64,000 nt of DNA, taken from the NCBI RefSeq assembly GCF_030272615.1, contig NC_081415.1:370817809-370881808 (forward strand). Direction: 5' to 3'. Made by a program: the position numbers and the translations under genes. The stretch is from Cryptomeria japonica (lineage: Eukaryota; Streptophyta; Pinopsida; Cupressales; Cupressaceae). This document shows, piece by piece, positions 33,787 to 46,015 of this stretch; position 1 is the stretch's first letter, and each line of letters opens with the position of its first letter. The notes beneath the pieces are model-generated. The model saw only the letters and a program-made list of their open reading frames with translations, was not told the DNA's origin and searched no databases.

Positions 33787-35901
33787 TGTTGGTTCCCAAG
33801 TCAACAGATTCTCAAGCCCTAAAGATTTAGCCAACTTCTTATCAATAGGCTCAAGATTGGATTTGGTCAATAGATGAGATTCAATCACAAGACTAAAATC
33901 TCTTGCACTTTTGGCTCTACGAGACCAAGGCAGGTACACCCGAGTAATGCCTAAATAACCAACAACTTCAAACACTCATGGCATTACAAAATAAAACACA
34001 TATCCCAATATGAATATGCTTGAGAAAGTGTATGAACTTCATATTGAGCTACAATCCTAGCTTTTCAACTCTCACTCAACACTTGGGATGGATTTCTACA
34101 CTAAGCCTATTCCTACAAACAAAAAATAAATGAGATTTTATGAGATTAAAATGATTCTCAAAACTAGGTGCAAACCCATGACCAATGTCTTATTAGGGAA
34201 ACAAAGTCAACCTACAACAAGAAAACATTAACCCAAATAGAGTAACATATAACTGGTTAGTTATGAGCATTAATGTATTACATTAACACCATCTATTGTA
34301 ACTTCATTGGAGTCATACTTGAAGATTCTGCATGCACATAACATAATTTCTCATCTTATCAAAGAATTTTAATCTCTTCCTTGAAGAAAAGCAGAAAATA
34401 AGATGAACACCAAAACTCGCTGAATAAAACAAATGATTGTTGATCATTCATTTCATGAAATAATGTTCTTACATGCTGGAGAAAACCACAATAAATACAC
34501 TAATACATTACTTGCATTCTGGTTACAAACTATTCAAGGCAAAAAGTCTACAAGATGAAAATGAAACTCTAACTTGCTTCTAACTAGGACTATACATGGA
34601 AGCCTTGCTTCCAGAATATTTTTCAAAATTACATCAGAATCTTCTTTAATGAGGAGAAAAGAAGACTAGGTACACAAGGAAGAAGACCCTAAAAGATTCC
34701 AGAGATGACACATGCCTTCTTCTTTATTGAATTTTTTAAAATCCCAAATTTGCACTTTTCTCGTCAAGTCTGCCTTTGACCCGTAACCTTGGATTTGCTA
34801 AAGACACCTAGAAAATATGGGAAAAATATCCTTGCAATCACACAATTTTTGCCTTCATATTTGCACACCAAAAGTGACTTGTTTTCCCACACACTTGTTG
34901 TAACAAGATACTTGTCACACTCAGTATTCTTCCCTTTGTCTCAGTCTGAAAGTTTTCCCTTTTTGGTGCCTAACTACTAAGTTTGCAACACTTATTTTCT
35001 CTTTGACCTAAAATATAATTTTTTCTCCTTTTGTAATGGCTGTCACATTTTGTCACTATCTGCATGCTTCTTTTCAGTGGGAACATTTGACTATTCTTAG
35101 AAAATGTTACATTGGTTGCACTCACCGTTTTGGAAATTTTTTTTCTAAGTGCATGGTCTGAAAATTCCTCATAAAGTGGCAAACAATCAATAGATGAAAA
35201 TAATGCCCTTTGTGCATGAGGAATTCTCAATTTTGATGAAAATACTTCTCAATTGAATTTGCACCCGAGTGAAAAGTAACCACTTCTAGGTGAAAATTAC
35301 TTACCCTTGTCTGATAATCGCTCAGCCTTTGGCTTTTACATTTTGTGAAATAATTCTCACATTTCTCGGTTATTTCAATAAAAAAAGCCCAAGCTTGGAT
35401 AAAGGAATTTTACCTAAATAATTGAAATCATTCCCCTTAATTTTCTTTCTACTCTCATAGTAATAACAAATACCTGAAACCTAACTTTACCTTTTCCCCT
35501 TTTACCTAGTAACTCTTGCAAAGTTGTTTCACGTCCTAATTAAAACATATGCTTCATATTTTTGCCTATATTTGTGAGAACCCTTAATTCCCCAAATGTT
35601 CCAATGACCCTAGGTTTTACCTTTTGAGTAAAATGTGACTTGAAACATCACCCCTGTGTGACATTTATCCAAATAAATGGTCCCCCTTTGAAAGTGAAAT
35701 ACTTTCCCACAGTAAAAAAGTAAAGCACTCTACATGCACATTTTATTTCTGAGTGGAATATTTCTCTTCACTTTTGAATATTTTCATTGCTTATCTGTCA
35801 AATAACCCCCACTTGTCACTCTTGCATCATGTTTCGAGTGCTAAGAAAAATCAACACATTTTTCCTCTCTTCAAAATTAGAGGTGTTACCTTCTCACTTG
35901 T

Positions 35902-36456
35902 ATGTCATATAAGATTCACATACTTGCAAATGCATATTTATACTCAATATTTGAGGAAAATAGAACATTAACCATGAGAAGTATAAGACCTATAATTCTT
36001 CATAATGCCCAAGTGTCAGAAAATGATCCTACAACAAGTCCGCCAAAACCTCCTATGCATATATTTGGAATATATAGTCAAAGCTTGAGAACTGCTGCTA
36101 ACATCCTTTGCAACAACACAAATTCTTCCATTGTTTCATTTCTTGTCCCATATTGGCCAAAATCTATGCTCCTACTATGTCGCCTTCAAGAATTCATTCT
36201 TGCAAACTTGAACACGCTTCAGGCTTTCAAGGCTCCTGGCACGTGGCCCCATGCCTCTATGCAACCCTCATTTTTCATACTCGGTGATTCACAGGCCACA
36301 AATTTATTAGACCATCCGTGCATATCAAATATTTTAAGTCAGATACATCTCATTATGACATCGTGCAAAATATTGGCCTCCCAAATTTCCTTCTCTGAAA
36401 AATCAGGAAATGCTGATTGTCAAACCTTTAAAAAGTTCATTTGGAATTGGCCTTGA
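35902..36456 (+). CDS. Unassigned 184-codon open frame
   Basis: One of the longest uninterrupted plus-strand frames in the window, running from MSYKIHILANAYLYSIF to KKFIWNWP. It includes the stretches PTTSPPKPPMHIFGIYSQ, LVPYWPKSMLLLCRLQEF and FILGDSQATNLL. I do not recognise a family. It lies on the strand opposite to the gag of the surrounding gypsy derivative, and could be an ORF captured by the element, a decayed retroelement domain or a chance frame. No promoter or splice evidence was seen. Function unknown. Confidence 0.25.
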   Translation: MSYKIHILANAYLYSIFEENRTLTMRSIRPIILHNAQVSENDPTTSPPKPPMHIFGIYSQSLRTAANILCNNTNSSIVSFLVPYWPKSMLLLCRLQEFILANLNTLQAFKAPGTWPHASMQPSFFILGDSQATNLLDHPCISNILSQIHLIMTSCKILASQISFSEKSGNADCQTFKKFIWNWP

Positions 36457-37521
36457 AAAAATATCAAATGAGGTGTTGGGGGGCTACAAACTAGCAAAAT
36501 GGTAGATAATTATGAAAAGAATCATGGGGGACACTCACTTTTAGATGTGGGTCATTGGGTTGTGAAATAAAAATTCAAATGTGAGGCCACTTTTTTGCAA
36601 ATTTACACAGTTCAGTTTGTAAATTTGAACAATTTGCAAATAGAATCAAGTTGGGAAACTTGACAAATCGATCTATGGGGCTATGCCAATTGACACGGGG
36701 GCTTCATAAAGATACATAAAATCATAGAAAAATATCAATTGGGCTCAATACTCAGCAGACACAAATATGCAACACCACAAAGATGACTTACTCAAAAAGG
36801 TACAACATGTGTAAACAACAAACCAACTACTGGACCTTGAAACCAAGACTCCCAGAACTCATCAAAACTGGTCCAAGGAAGCTGCAAATGGACACATGCC
36901 ATCTCTGAAAAGAGGTTAATAGGATCCCCAAGGTGATTTTGCATGAAATCCAAGGGTGCAAAAATACAAGCTCTCAAAGTGACCTACTCAAGCTGATTAT
37001 ACAAGGTACTTTTTGAGTGCATTAAGAAAATTTTTGAACCCGAGTCCACAAAATTTTGCAAATTTTTTGAAGTCCCAATAGTGGCTCTATCTCAAGGATG
37101 CATGCCCCTTGCAGGCATGGCAAGACTCTAGATCTCTAGGAGAAGACCGGGTGCCTACTCTATTGGGCACAGAGTCAAAAAAGGTCATCTCTACCCCATA
37201 CTATTGTGGCTTGAACCTCAAACCACATGTGATGGCCCAAGACCACCAAAAATGAAAGGCCTATTCTTCCCTATGTTATAAATCTAATTTTCTTCTGATT
37301 TCACCAAGACCAATATGAAGATGTAGCTGAAATATAAATGATCAAGCAAGTTAACCTTTCTCATCCAACCACCATACTAAATATTGTAAGTGCAATCAAC
37401 ATGATTAAACATTTGAAAGTGATGCACAATCTGAAAATATTGATTATTGTGTGACATAAACATGCTATGTTCATCAAACCAAACATCTTCATGTTGAACA
37501 TAACATTTATCATGACTGAAA

Positions 37522-39649
37522 TCACTCACATTTCATGGAAATATCTCCCAATTGAAAAGGAAGAAACTCACATTCTACCACATAGCTGGAAACATAGGCT
37601 TCATTTTGATTATTGATTTGCATAGGAAAAATTGAGCTTTGAAAAGAACCTCTTTGTAGATCAAACACACTATGCAAACTATCTATAGATGCTTGAAAAG
37701 AAAATAAATCATAAATAACTGACTTAGGTAACTGTAGTTCATGATGCTGATAAGAATCTTTAGCTTCATGTCCCAAGTCCTCTTCAACACCCTTTGTATC
37801 AGCAACTTGCATATGCAGTAAACAATCATCATCATTTTCCCATGACCCCACATAATTAGGCATCTTTGACTGATCAATACAATTTGATTTTAGACTCAAG
37901 TCTTATTTCATTTCCATATGAAGGTCTTCATCATAATTTTCATCCCCATCCCCATCAAAAGATATGCAATTATACAAGTTCATGCTTGAATCCTCTTCAT
38001 TGAGATCATCTTTGCAATGCACATCATCATTTTCAGCTACCCACATATCATAAAAATATAATTATGAGTCTACATCAGCATGCATACCTTCAACATCAAC
38101 ATTCAAATTATGATCATACTTAAGGGATCCCATTCATCCAAGTTCTTCATTATTATGCACATCTACTAGCTCAAATGTAGGAAGAAGGTCCATAATATGT
38201 GCATCATATTTGGCACTATATGGAGAAATCTCACTGCCAAAGCTTATCTCAGCTAGGGACAAGAGTACTTGACCTCTTTAAAATGCATACCTCTGATAAT
38301 CAGCTACTAATAAATTTGAAAATTATTCACTGCTAATTGAACGTGTGTCCTCTTCCTCTAAACTTTTCATACTTGTATCCCATGTGCCTTCCCAAGAGCT
38401 GTGACCATTACCTTTTTGCAAATCAATGTCTTCTTTGACATCACTGTCATCCTTGAAACTTGAAAACTCAGTGGACTCATAAGAGAATGTACTTGTCATA
38501 GTATGGTAGATTGAATCTACAACAACCTTACCAAATTCACAATCACCATTTGAAGGAAAGAGTTGACTCTCTAAATATTCATTTTCAGCTTCATTCGGGT
38601 TGTTATGACATTCATTTTCACTTGTGATTTCTTCTTCTACCTGGCTATTCACAATCACTTCCTACTGCAAGCTGAGAATGTATTTCCTCCTCAGTAACAC
38701 AAGAAGCATCACTACCAACTTGTGCATTCTTATCACATTCTTGCTTAGCCTTCTCATTATCAACGTTAAGACTTTCAAGATTAAGTGTATTTTAGACTTG
38801 AACCCTTCAATCATATCAATCAATCCAATAATTTGATCCATGCTTGTTGGTTTCAAATCTTTTGACCAATGAACAACACTAGGTTCATAGATTTGCAAGA
38901 ATAAGTCAATCCATTGAGAATCTTGAAGTGTGAAGGTTAAGTGAATGTCTTGCAATGCTTTTAGGAACTTTAATAGCAGTGCATGTGGTGACTCAGCTTC
39001 TAGCCTTCTCATATTTAATTGAGCACTAACATATACCATTGGGTCCACTATACTTGGACTAAACTCATATTCAACTTGAGGCTAATAAAAATGATCATGA
39101 TAATGAAAATCATAAACTAGGACATTCACATCTTGAAAACCTTTTTCAACACTTGAAACATGTTGCTCTTGTGCACACACTACATCCCCACATGTTGGAA
39201 AATATGGATGCCCTAGGAGTTTCTCATATCTTTCATTGCTACCATTGAATCTACTCAAGAACAAACCCTTAAATTCTTCCCATGAAGATATGCATTGCAT
39301 GGGCAGGTTGTCATACCATTCCTTTGCAATATATTTCAAGGACCTCATGAAGAACTTCATGACTATATCTTCATCATGAATCTGAAAAATCTTCTTTAAA
39401 CTCACAAAATGACTGCACATGTTGGACTACTAATTTATATTCACTTGCATAGAACAAGGGCATTTTGTCTTTAAGCTCAATGGGAAAATGATGTGGGTAT
39501 CCCTGGATATTGCTAAAGTTTAAAGGCCTATATCTTTCAGGGATAAACACTTCTCTAGGTGGACATGTCTTAAGTTGTTGATTATTCATTATGCCAAAGT
39601 CAAAACTAAAATGATACATCTTACTTAACTTTACAAACTCTTCATACAA
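37522..39649 (-). pseudogene. gag of gypsy derivative, extended acidic C-terminus
   Basis: Minus-strand frames from about 39649: MYEEFVKLSKMYHFSF, YRPLNFSNIQGYPHHFP, then the capsid core HFVSLKKIFQIHDEDIVMKF, RSLKYIAKEWYDNLP, ISSWEEFKGLFLSRF. This is a good match to the Retrotrans_gag pattern (E-D-I-x-M-K-x-F, L-K-x-x-A-K-E-W-Y, W-x-E-F). After frame changes, acidic Ser/Glu/Asp-rich segments continue (38323-38658 and 37522-37899) without a zinc knuckle or protease that I can see. Gag alone would let such an element form particles but not copy itself. Broken by several stops. Confidence 0.75.
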
Positions 39650-40239
39650 AAATTGCAGCTACATATTCCATTATGACCTTTTTTCCTTTCACCAAAAGAC
39701 CTCAAGCAGAGATAACACATACAATAACCCAAAACCAAACTTAAGGTCCTTTTGAATGAGCCTATTATAACAATACATACTTCTTTTAACATAAGGCTAT
39801 GACTAAAATTTACAACGAAGAAGTATGAAAGTTGAATAAAACTATTTTTCCCTTCTTACTAGTGCTACTATACTTGATAAGGGTTCATTTTAGACCTAAA
39901 CACTTTATGGTTTTTATAAATCTCTTTGGTAAACCAAAAGAAAAATACCCAGAAAAATTTGCAGCAGCTAGTCACTCCTTTCTTTGACTGAAAAATCTTC
40001 AAATATGGAGCTCCTTGCTTTCTTCTTCAGGTTCTTGTAAGTCAAAGTCGCCACCTCCTTTCTTAGGAACTATCTTTGAATAGTTGAGAACTATTCAAAG
40101 CCTTTAATTATTTTGGGTCTTCCTTTAGAGAAGACTCACTAAAAACTCCTTCACATATGCTTCTACAAAAACTTTTCCAAGCTAAAAACCACCTAACAAG
40201 AGACTCATGGGCAACTTTTGAAATTTTCTTCTATTGCAA

Positions 40240-40258
40240 CTCCCTAGTAGAGTCACCA
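40240..40258 (-). other. gypsy-type primer binding site
   Basis: The minus strand reads TGGTGACTCTACTAGGGAG, close to the TGGCGACTC-type site used by Tat/Ogre-like gypsy elements. It lies 3 bp from the LTR remnant and sets the element's orientation. Confidence 0.65.
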
Positions 40259-40345
40259 ATCTGTTGGTTGCGGTTTAGATGGGGCAATATCAACTATATA
40301 ATAATTGAGTAAATTTCAACCAGAGACTCTAAGCACTTCCCAATA

Positions 40346-41170
40346 GGTTCCTTCCTTGTTGTTCCCCATGAAATGATAGAATATAAATTCTTGGTTGAAA
40401 AACTTCATTTACCCCCTTATGACGGTCCCAAAATTGAAATGGTGTGCCAAATTGTTGGTCCCCAATTCCCTTGGTACCAGTATATTTATGCTTACCTCAA
40501 GTATAACATCATTTCCCCTCACCTAACCCACAATCAACTCCAAAACCTTATTTATTGCACCTCTCATTTCATTATCTTGGGAGATACTCTATATCATCGA
40601 GGCTATCGTGATTTTCTCTCTATATGTTTAAACATTGTGGAATCAAAACTCGCATTACAAGTACACGTCGGTGTTTGTGGTCCCCATACGAGTGGTATCA
40701 TCTTAGCTAAAAAATTGTTGGAAATAGTATATTATTGGCCTACTATGGAACATTATGCTAGTGAGTTTATGAAGAAGTGCCTCCCATGTCAACAACATGT
40801 AGATCTTATCCATGCACCAACACAAGATTTGTAACCGATCATCACACCTGACCCTTTTCATGTTGGGGTTTTGACCTCGTCAATAAGATTTTCCCTCCTT
40901 CATCCGATGACCTTAAATTCATTACCACTACCACTGACTATTCACTAAGTGGGTTGAGGTAGTGCCACTGACCCTCAACACAAGTGCCTGAATATCCAAA
41001 TTCATCCTTTACCACATTATTTGTCGTGATGGAATTACCTACACCATCATCATTGATAATGCCACTGCATTCAAGAACAAGTTTGTCAAGGAACTTTGTG
41101 ATGCTTACCATATCCAACACTGCTTGTCCACTCCATATTACCCTCAAGGCAATGACCAATTAGAGGCAAC
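40346..41170 (+). pseudogene. Gypsy integrase, N-terminal and core part
   Basis: The frame at 40373-40834 reads EYKFLVEKLHLPPYDGPKIE, VCQIVGPQFPWYQYI and SHFIILGDTLYHRGY. The zinc-binding region follows: HVGVCGPHTSG ... YYWPTMEHYASEFMKKC-LPCQQ, with the His and Cys ligands present. The catalytic core is in shifted frames: F-DLVNKI, FITTTTDYFTKWVEVVPLT, IICRDGI-YTIIIDNATAFKNKF and YYPQGNDQLEAT. The coding is cut at 41170 by the next insertion, just after QLEAT, and resumes at 43085. Confidence 0.82.
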
Positions 41171-43084
41171 TGTTGACTAATTTCATGTCAACCTTAGCCA
41201 TGTAAATTATCGATCTGAGAAAATCACTAGATGGATAAAACCCTGAGGGAATACCTCTTTAAGGCCCTAAAAACCTAAAACCTAAGTTATTTTGCCATGA
41301 AACCTTCCATGGGCCTTAGTTTCTTTTTTATCATTGATCGACTTAGGCGGTCAAAGTCACTAAGACCACCAACTGGAGGGTCTTCAGGCATGGCAAAGCT
41401 TGTTTCTCTCTTTCCCCTTACCAGCAAGAGGGGCTTCTTAATGATGTTATCTTTTTGGCAAGATTTTCTTAGGTCACTGGGAAGAAATTTTGATCTTACC
41501 GACTTCCTTCTCTCAAGGAAATGTAAGTGGCCCCCGCTACCTCGCAAGGATTTTAAGTCCATCAAATTTGGAACTAGGTTATTGTTCCTTCCCGCCACCC
41601 CGTAAGGTGAAAGGAAGTTATCAAGGTTATGTGCGGGGTAAGCAACACGCAAGGTGGATGCCTTCCCTTCCATCCCACAAGCGATTTTAAAATGCCAAGG
41701 GGTCTTGCGAGGTAAAATCAAAGCAAATACAAGGCCTTCCTTGCCATCCCATGAGGGATTCTAAGAAAGTAGGGCACCTAGCAAGGTAATAAATACATAG
41801 GAGATTGTCGCCCCTCGCCATCCCGCACGGAGAGTTGGACCAGCTCAACGGTCGCACAACAAAGAGGAGTGTGATCGTGTCCCGCCATGTCAATCATCAA
41901 CGACTGTTAGATCTTCATAATGGCCCAATCGGACGGTCATGTTTTAAAAGTTTCATTCAGCCCTGTGGAGGGCTATGTAGTGTGATCACATGCGTCCATC
42001 TTCCTGCATCCTCCATGATCGAGGGGCCAAGATTCAAATTTGTAGGGTAGGTGAGAATTTAAATCTTCTGCATAGGATAGTTGCCGACCAAGCAGTCTAA
42101 ATCCATTGTTTGCCTTGGTCGATACCCCAAATCCAATTCTATTTCATTCTAGATGATGATTTTCTTCATAATTACTCCAGAGTTGACCTTGAGAACCAAA
42201 TCCATACACCACCTATGACTATTCAATATAGAATAAAGACTTTTGTGTACTACAAGTATTTTCAGACACACCATATGAAGAGATATCTTTCTTGCAGGGG
42301 TCTTTTTCTGCTTCCTAGTGATGAGAGGACATTTTTCAAAGGCTATAATAAATGTAGATCACATCATCATATCTAATTTCTTCTCCTCTCTAATATTTTG
42401 TAACCTAACCCTGGATAGGGTTAGGGTTTCTTACTACAACTTAATTTGAGTTATGCTTGAGCTTTGAAGGCAATTTTGTATCCCTGTTAAGGGACCTTCT
42501 CTCTTTTCTGTTAGTCAGATATATGTTTTTATTGATTGTAAAATTTGCTTTGCCTTCATATCAATAGAATCTACTTTTCTTACTTAGCTTCATTTCTTTC
42601 AATTTGTGTAATGGTTTTACCTTATTGTCTGAATACATCCTAGTTTTTCCTTGAGTCACATGTGATTGTGTTGATCTCTCTTAAGTCGTCATCTATGAAC
42701 TATTTTAGTTCCTCTTGCCATCTTGCAATAATCCTAACCTTCGCTTATACTTAGGTGATCAATTTAGATAGAAGTTTGTGTATATCTTGAGTAGCCTTAT
42801 TGATATTTTGTGCAATCATAGGCAGGGATATCACAATTCCATCGAGGTACAAACTGTTTCTCTTTTATGCATTCATTTTTCCCCTTTTCCCCTAAAAAAT
42901 TAATAGATTAGAATTTATCAGTGTTGGGTTAGACCAACACTTGCACTCAGATTGGATAGGAAGTTGACCTTCTCTGGAGACTCAACCTCACATTTTGCAA
43001 GTCCCACACTTCAAGGTTGTTTCCATGTTTCACAAGGTTGATCATCAAGGTTGATGCATCAAGGGTGCAACTTTTGCCACAACA
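41171..43084. mobile_element. 1.9-kb solo LTR inside gypsy integrase
   Basis: Starts TGTTGACTAATTTC and ends TTTTGCCACAACA (TGTTG...CAACA termini), flanked by GCAAC (41166-41170) and ACAAC (43085-43089), one mismatch. The host integrase reads QLEAT before it and TN-stop-TLLKILKK after it, which join in the expected order. No PBS or coding domain. Contains repeated cctcgcaagg / ccatcccacaag / ccatcccatgagggatt blocks (about 41535-41830) and a U5-like ctttgccttcatatcaatag region near 42548. Open frames at 41287-41721 and 41297-41605 are chance readings of these repeats. Confidence 0.7.
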
Positions 43085-43480
43085 ACAACCAATTAAACTC
43101 TCCTCAAAATACTCAAGAAGGTTGTCTATAATAGAGGCTGTGATTGTTACCTCCACCTTAATCTTACCCTTTGGACATATCGCACTAGTGTCTATAACCA
43201 TATTGATGCCACTCCCTATTCACTCATATATGGTGTCAAAGTAGTCTTGCCTATTGAGGTCAAACTCCCTTCTTTGCATGTGTCACTCAAACACCTGGTC
43301 ACTAATGAATATATTCATGTAGCATGACTCACCCAATTTGACATGTTAGATGAAAAGCGAAAACAAGATTATGATCACATGTTCATTTATCAAAATCATC
43401 TTAAGAAGCATTATGAAAAGAATATCTGACCCCGTCAGTTTGAAGTTGAATATTTGAAAGGAGAAGCATAAAGTTCAACA
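43085..43480 (+). pseudogene. Gypsy integrase, C-terminal half of core and GPY-like region
   Basis: Continues the integrase after the solo LTR: TLLKILKKVV, HLNLTLWTYRTSVYN, DATPYSLIYGVKVVLPIEVK, LPSLHVSLKHLVTNEYI, LTQFDMLDEKRKQDYDHM and YQNHLKKHYEKNI-stop-PRQFEVEYL. This is the canonical end of plant gypsy integrase, up to the point where the small solo LTR is inserted. Confidence 0.85.
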
Positions 43481-44420
43481 TGTTAAATATTCAGGCAACT
43501 AAGAGAGGGGGGTGAATCAGTTAACAACTTAATTTTTGTATTCAATTCTTTCAGACATCTAGAATAACCAATAGAATTAACTAATGTTGATATAACATGA
43601 AAGCACATGCACAAAATAAATCACATAATGAACACCATATATGATGTGGAAAACCCAAGAAGGAAAAAACCATAGAATGTTAGTTCTCAATATATAACAC
43701 GGGTTAAGGTGATTTTTACAAAGGGTGGCTCACTACCAGAATGCTCACTGCAATTGGGCTCACTGCCAAAGGAAGAAGAAAGAAAAAGCGAAACCACCAC
43801 TATAACACAATTCACAACACCAAAACTGCTTACGGTGCCTTCTAAGCAACAAAATGCTTCACGTATCATCAATCGGATTTTTCCTTTTAAATCTTGCACA
43901 TCTTCCATATATCATAGATTCAGATCATCCACTTTTTTATACTATCTTTGGGAAACATAATCTTCTAAGTTAGACAAGACAAAGATTTAAAATAGGTCAA
44001 CTCTAAACATTCCGGTGGTGGGAAGGAATGAGAAGTAGACCATACCACAACACACATCAATGGTCAGTTCAACACAATACATCCATCACAAATACCAATC
44101 CCAAAACATGACACACACACTACACAAATTTTGTTACTCATCCTTGATTTCCGGACTTAATTTGAACCCGAAAAGAATAACCCAACAAAGAAAAAATAAG
44201 AATGGAACCAAGATACTCATGAATACAATTGATGAAAACCATATCCGATATAGAGAAATCCGGATCACCATCATCACAAAAAATCAACATTGAATATCAA
44301 CTATAGCACATCTTCCATCGCACCAAATATTCTGAGAACACATCTTTTGGATCACCAACTCTAATATGTTGACATCAATGACAACCAGTAATGACAACCA
44401 TCAACATCATATTTGTAACA
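43481..44420 (-). repeat. Solo copia-type LTR
   Basis: 940 bp, plus-strand TGTTAAATATTCAGG to CATATTTGTAACA, with exact target duplication CAACA (43476-43480 and 44421-44425). Minus orientation is inferred from the AGAGAGGGGGGTGAATCAG motif (G6) near the left end and the gtggaaaacccaagaagg module, both reversed relative to the plus-strand LTRs. No internal region is left, so the element was reduced by recombination between its two LTRs. Host integrase resumes directly after it. Confidence 0.9.
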
Positions 44421-44581
44421 CAACAGGACCATGAGACCAAAGGGAAGTTTGAGCCAAATTGACTAGGGCCCTATGTTATCACAACAAATTATGGTTCAGG
44501 GCATATTAGTTGTCTACTCTAGAAGGAGAACCTTTGAGCCTTCCTCTCAAAATCATCAATTTGAGGAGATTTTATGGTTGA
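44421..44581 (+). pseudogene. Gypsy integrase tail
   Basis: Reads KGKFEPN-stop-LGPYVITTNYGSG, and in the shifted frame QLSTLEGEP-type sequence followed by LPLKIINLRRFYG and a stop. This is the usual C-terminal end of a plant gypsy polyprotein. Confidence 0.8.
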
Positions 44582-44876
44582 TCATCACAATGTACCCCAC
44601 CATTCAAAAATTAAAAAAATAGATAATTTATATATATATATATATATAATTACAAAAAAGAGCATATTAAAATATGTCCAATGGTGAAAAGTTGGTAAAC
44701 AGGTTCCTTGGATGATTACACGTGGTGAAAACTTGGTAAACAAGCACCATATGTAAAAATACCTTATCATTATCCTTCATATTCACATTTATCACTTTAT
44801 GCTCATGCATTGTATTACCCTATATCAATTACTAGCTCTTTGCATATTCATCGACATCGCCTGTCGATGATTATCT
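44582..44876. other. Non-coding gap with (AT)n run
   Basis: Between the end of gypsy pol and the copia LTR. Contains an (AT)n stretch at about 44628-44648 and a repeated gtggtgaaaa-ttggtaaacaag pair (about 44680-44745). No gene. Probably 3' untranslated gypsy sequence. Confidence 0.5.
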
Positions 44877-45957
44877 TGTTGGCCATTTGGTGGAATTGAT
44901 TATGTGTTGCATTGATGTTTTGTCATTGATGCCAGCACTAGCTATTTGGATGCTTTACCAACAACCTTCTGGTCCTGGTAGGCTGAGTGGTTTCTGGTTG
45001 ATTTGGATCCGGCATGATCTGGTAGGCTCTGGTATAGTTTGGTGATGGAATTGGCTCGTTCATGACACTCACGCTCATATTTGGCTAGTTGGTTTTGGTC
45101 TGGTGATCAGATGCTATACTTTGTAGATGGAGATCATTGTTGTATCGTGTGGACCTATACTGGGTCTCGGTTGATCTAGGTTATGGACCGACTTTAATGT
45201 AACGTGTGGATTGAACCTCTTGATGTATTTTCGGGATGTCTTATGTGTTGAATATTATTTATTTGGTCTAAGGCCGACATGGTTTGTAATTATGTAATTG
45301 GTTTAGTGTCTGGTAGTCAACCTGATTGTTAATGGTCGAGGGATTGTATATATAGATGTAAGATCTCATTGTAGATCATCATGGTTATGTTAGAGGTCAT
45401 GGTCAAGGAATGTAATGTGCGAATAATGTAATATCTTTCAGGTAGAGGAGTTGGTCGATCATTGGAGATCAAATTGGGTGTATGTAAGAGGATTTAGTCC
45501 TCCGATATTGAGCTTAAACTAAAACTGTACTAAGGCATGAGAGATGCTATCTTTTGCAGTTCAACACTTCTCTGGATTGTAGTATGGATTTCTATGTAGT
45601 TAGTGAGACTCCTTTTCTGATAAGAAGTGCGCTCTAGGCTGTTGGCCTTCTTGGAAGTGCAGGCCTCTCAAGTGTAATTCACATAGTTACTGTAGAAGTA
45701 TTATCTGACTATGGGTAGGCTTCCCACTATGGTTTTTCCCTTTACCGAGTTTTCCACATACAAATCTTGGTGTCATGTGGATGATATTTATTCTGTGATT
45801 ATTGTTTATGCTAAATTGGTTTAACTACTATTTTGGTATTAATGTTTTGGGTTCCGGTATTAAAGTTTAAATTGCTAATAGTTCTGGTAATTCAAAGACA
45901 ACTGATTCACCCCCCCCCCCCTCTCAGTTGTCTTCCAGTTATTTGAACTGTCTAATA
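44877..45957 (+). repeat. 5' LTR of right-hand copia element
   Basis: About 1,081 bp, TGTTGGCCATTTGG to CTGTCTAATA (terminal CA mutated). The first ~600 bp match the partial 3' LTR at 63237-64000. Contains gagcttaaac, gtgagactcc, ctctaggctgttggcctt, a GGTTTTTCCCTTTACCGAG block and ACTGATTCAC with a C12 run and CTCAGTTG. Confidence 0.92.
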
Positions 45958-46015
45958 ATTCATATCAGAGCTTTGGTCTTCTCTATAGAAAGCTTAACCT
46001 CTTGAGGAAGATCCT

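Larger units (their letters stand above)
33787..40345 (-). mobile_element. Non-autonomous gag-only Ty3/gypsy derivative
   Basis: The host frame breaks after AMATIG at 33782 and resumes at 40346 (SFLVVPHEMIEYKFLVEKL). The inserted DNA starts TGTTGGTTCCC and ends CACTTCCCAATA, with GGTTT/GGTTC as a one-mismatch duplication. On the minus strand it holds a PBS-like TGGTGACTCTACTAGGGAG (40258-40240) beside an 84-bp LTR remnant (40262-40345), and then gag frames (39649 to 37522). I found no pol. The left LTR could not be delimited because the left end does not obviously match the right remnant, so the right LTR may be internally deleted. Boundaries are less certain than for the other insertions. 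Confidence 0.65.
15640..44876 (+). mobile_element. Old Tat-type Ty3/gypsy element split by five insertions
   Basis: Plus-strand coding pieces in gypsy order (gag, PR, RT, RNase H, second RNase H, integrase) occur at ~15640-16331, 23289-28095, 33101-33786, 40346-41170, 43085-43480 and 44421-44581. Removing the inserted units at 16332-23288, 28096-33095, 33787-40345, 41171-43084 and 43481-44420 brings the reading frames together. A gag zinc-knuckle relic of the C-x2-H type and a second, archaeal-like RNase H after the normal one point to the Tat lineage. The element is riddled with stops and frameshifts. Its own LTRs were not identified; the right limit is set by the copia LTR at 44877 and the left limit is approximate. 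Confidence 0.8.

Noticed and set aside
35902-36456. Reading the 184-codon frame as an RNase H because of its GDSQ motif
   Set aside because: Only a single short motif matches; the other acidic residues and spacing of an RNase H are not seen.
41287-41721. 144-residue minus-strand frame and its plus-strand partner
   Set aside because: Both read through repeated blocks of a 1.9-kb solo LTR; no family recognised.
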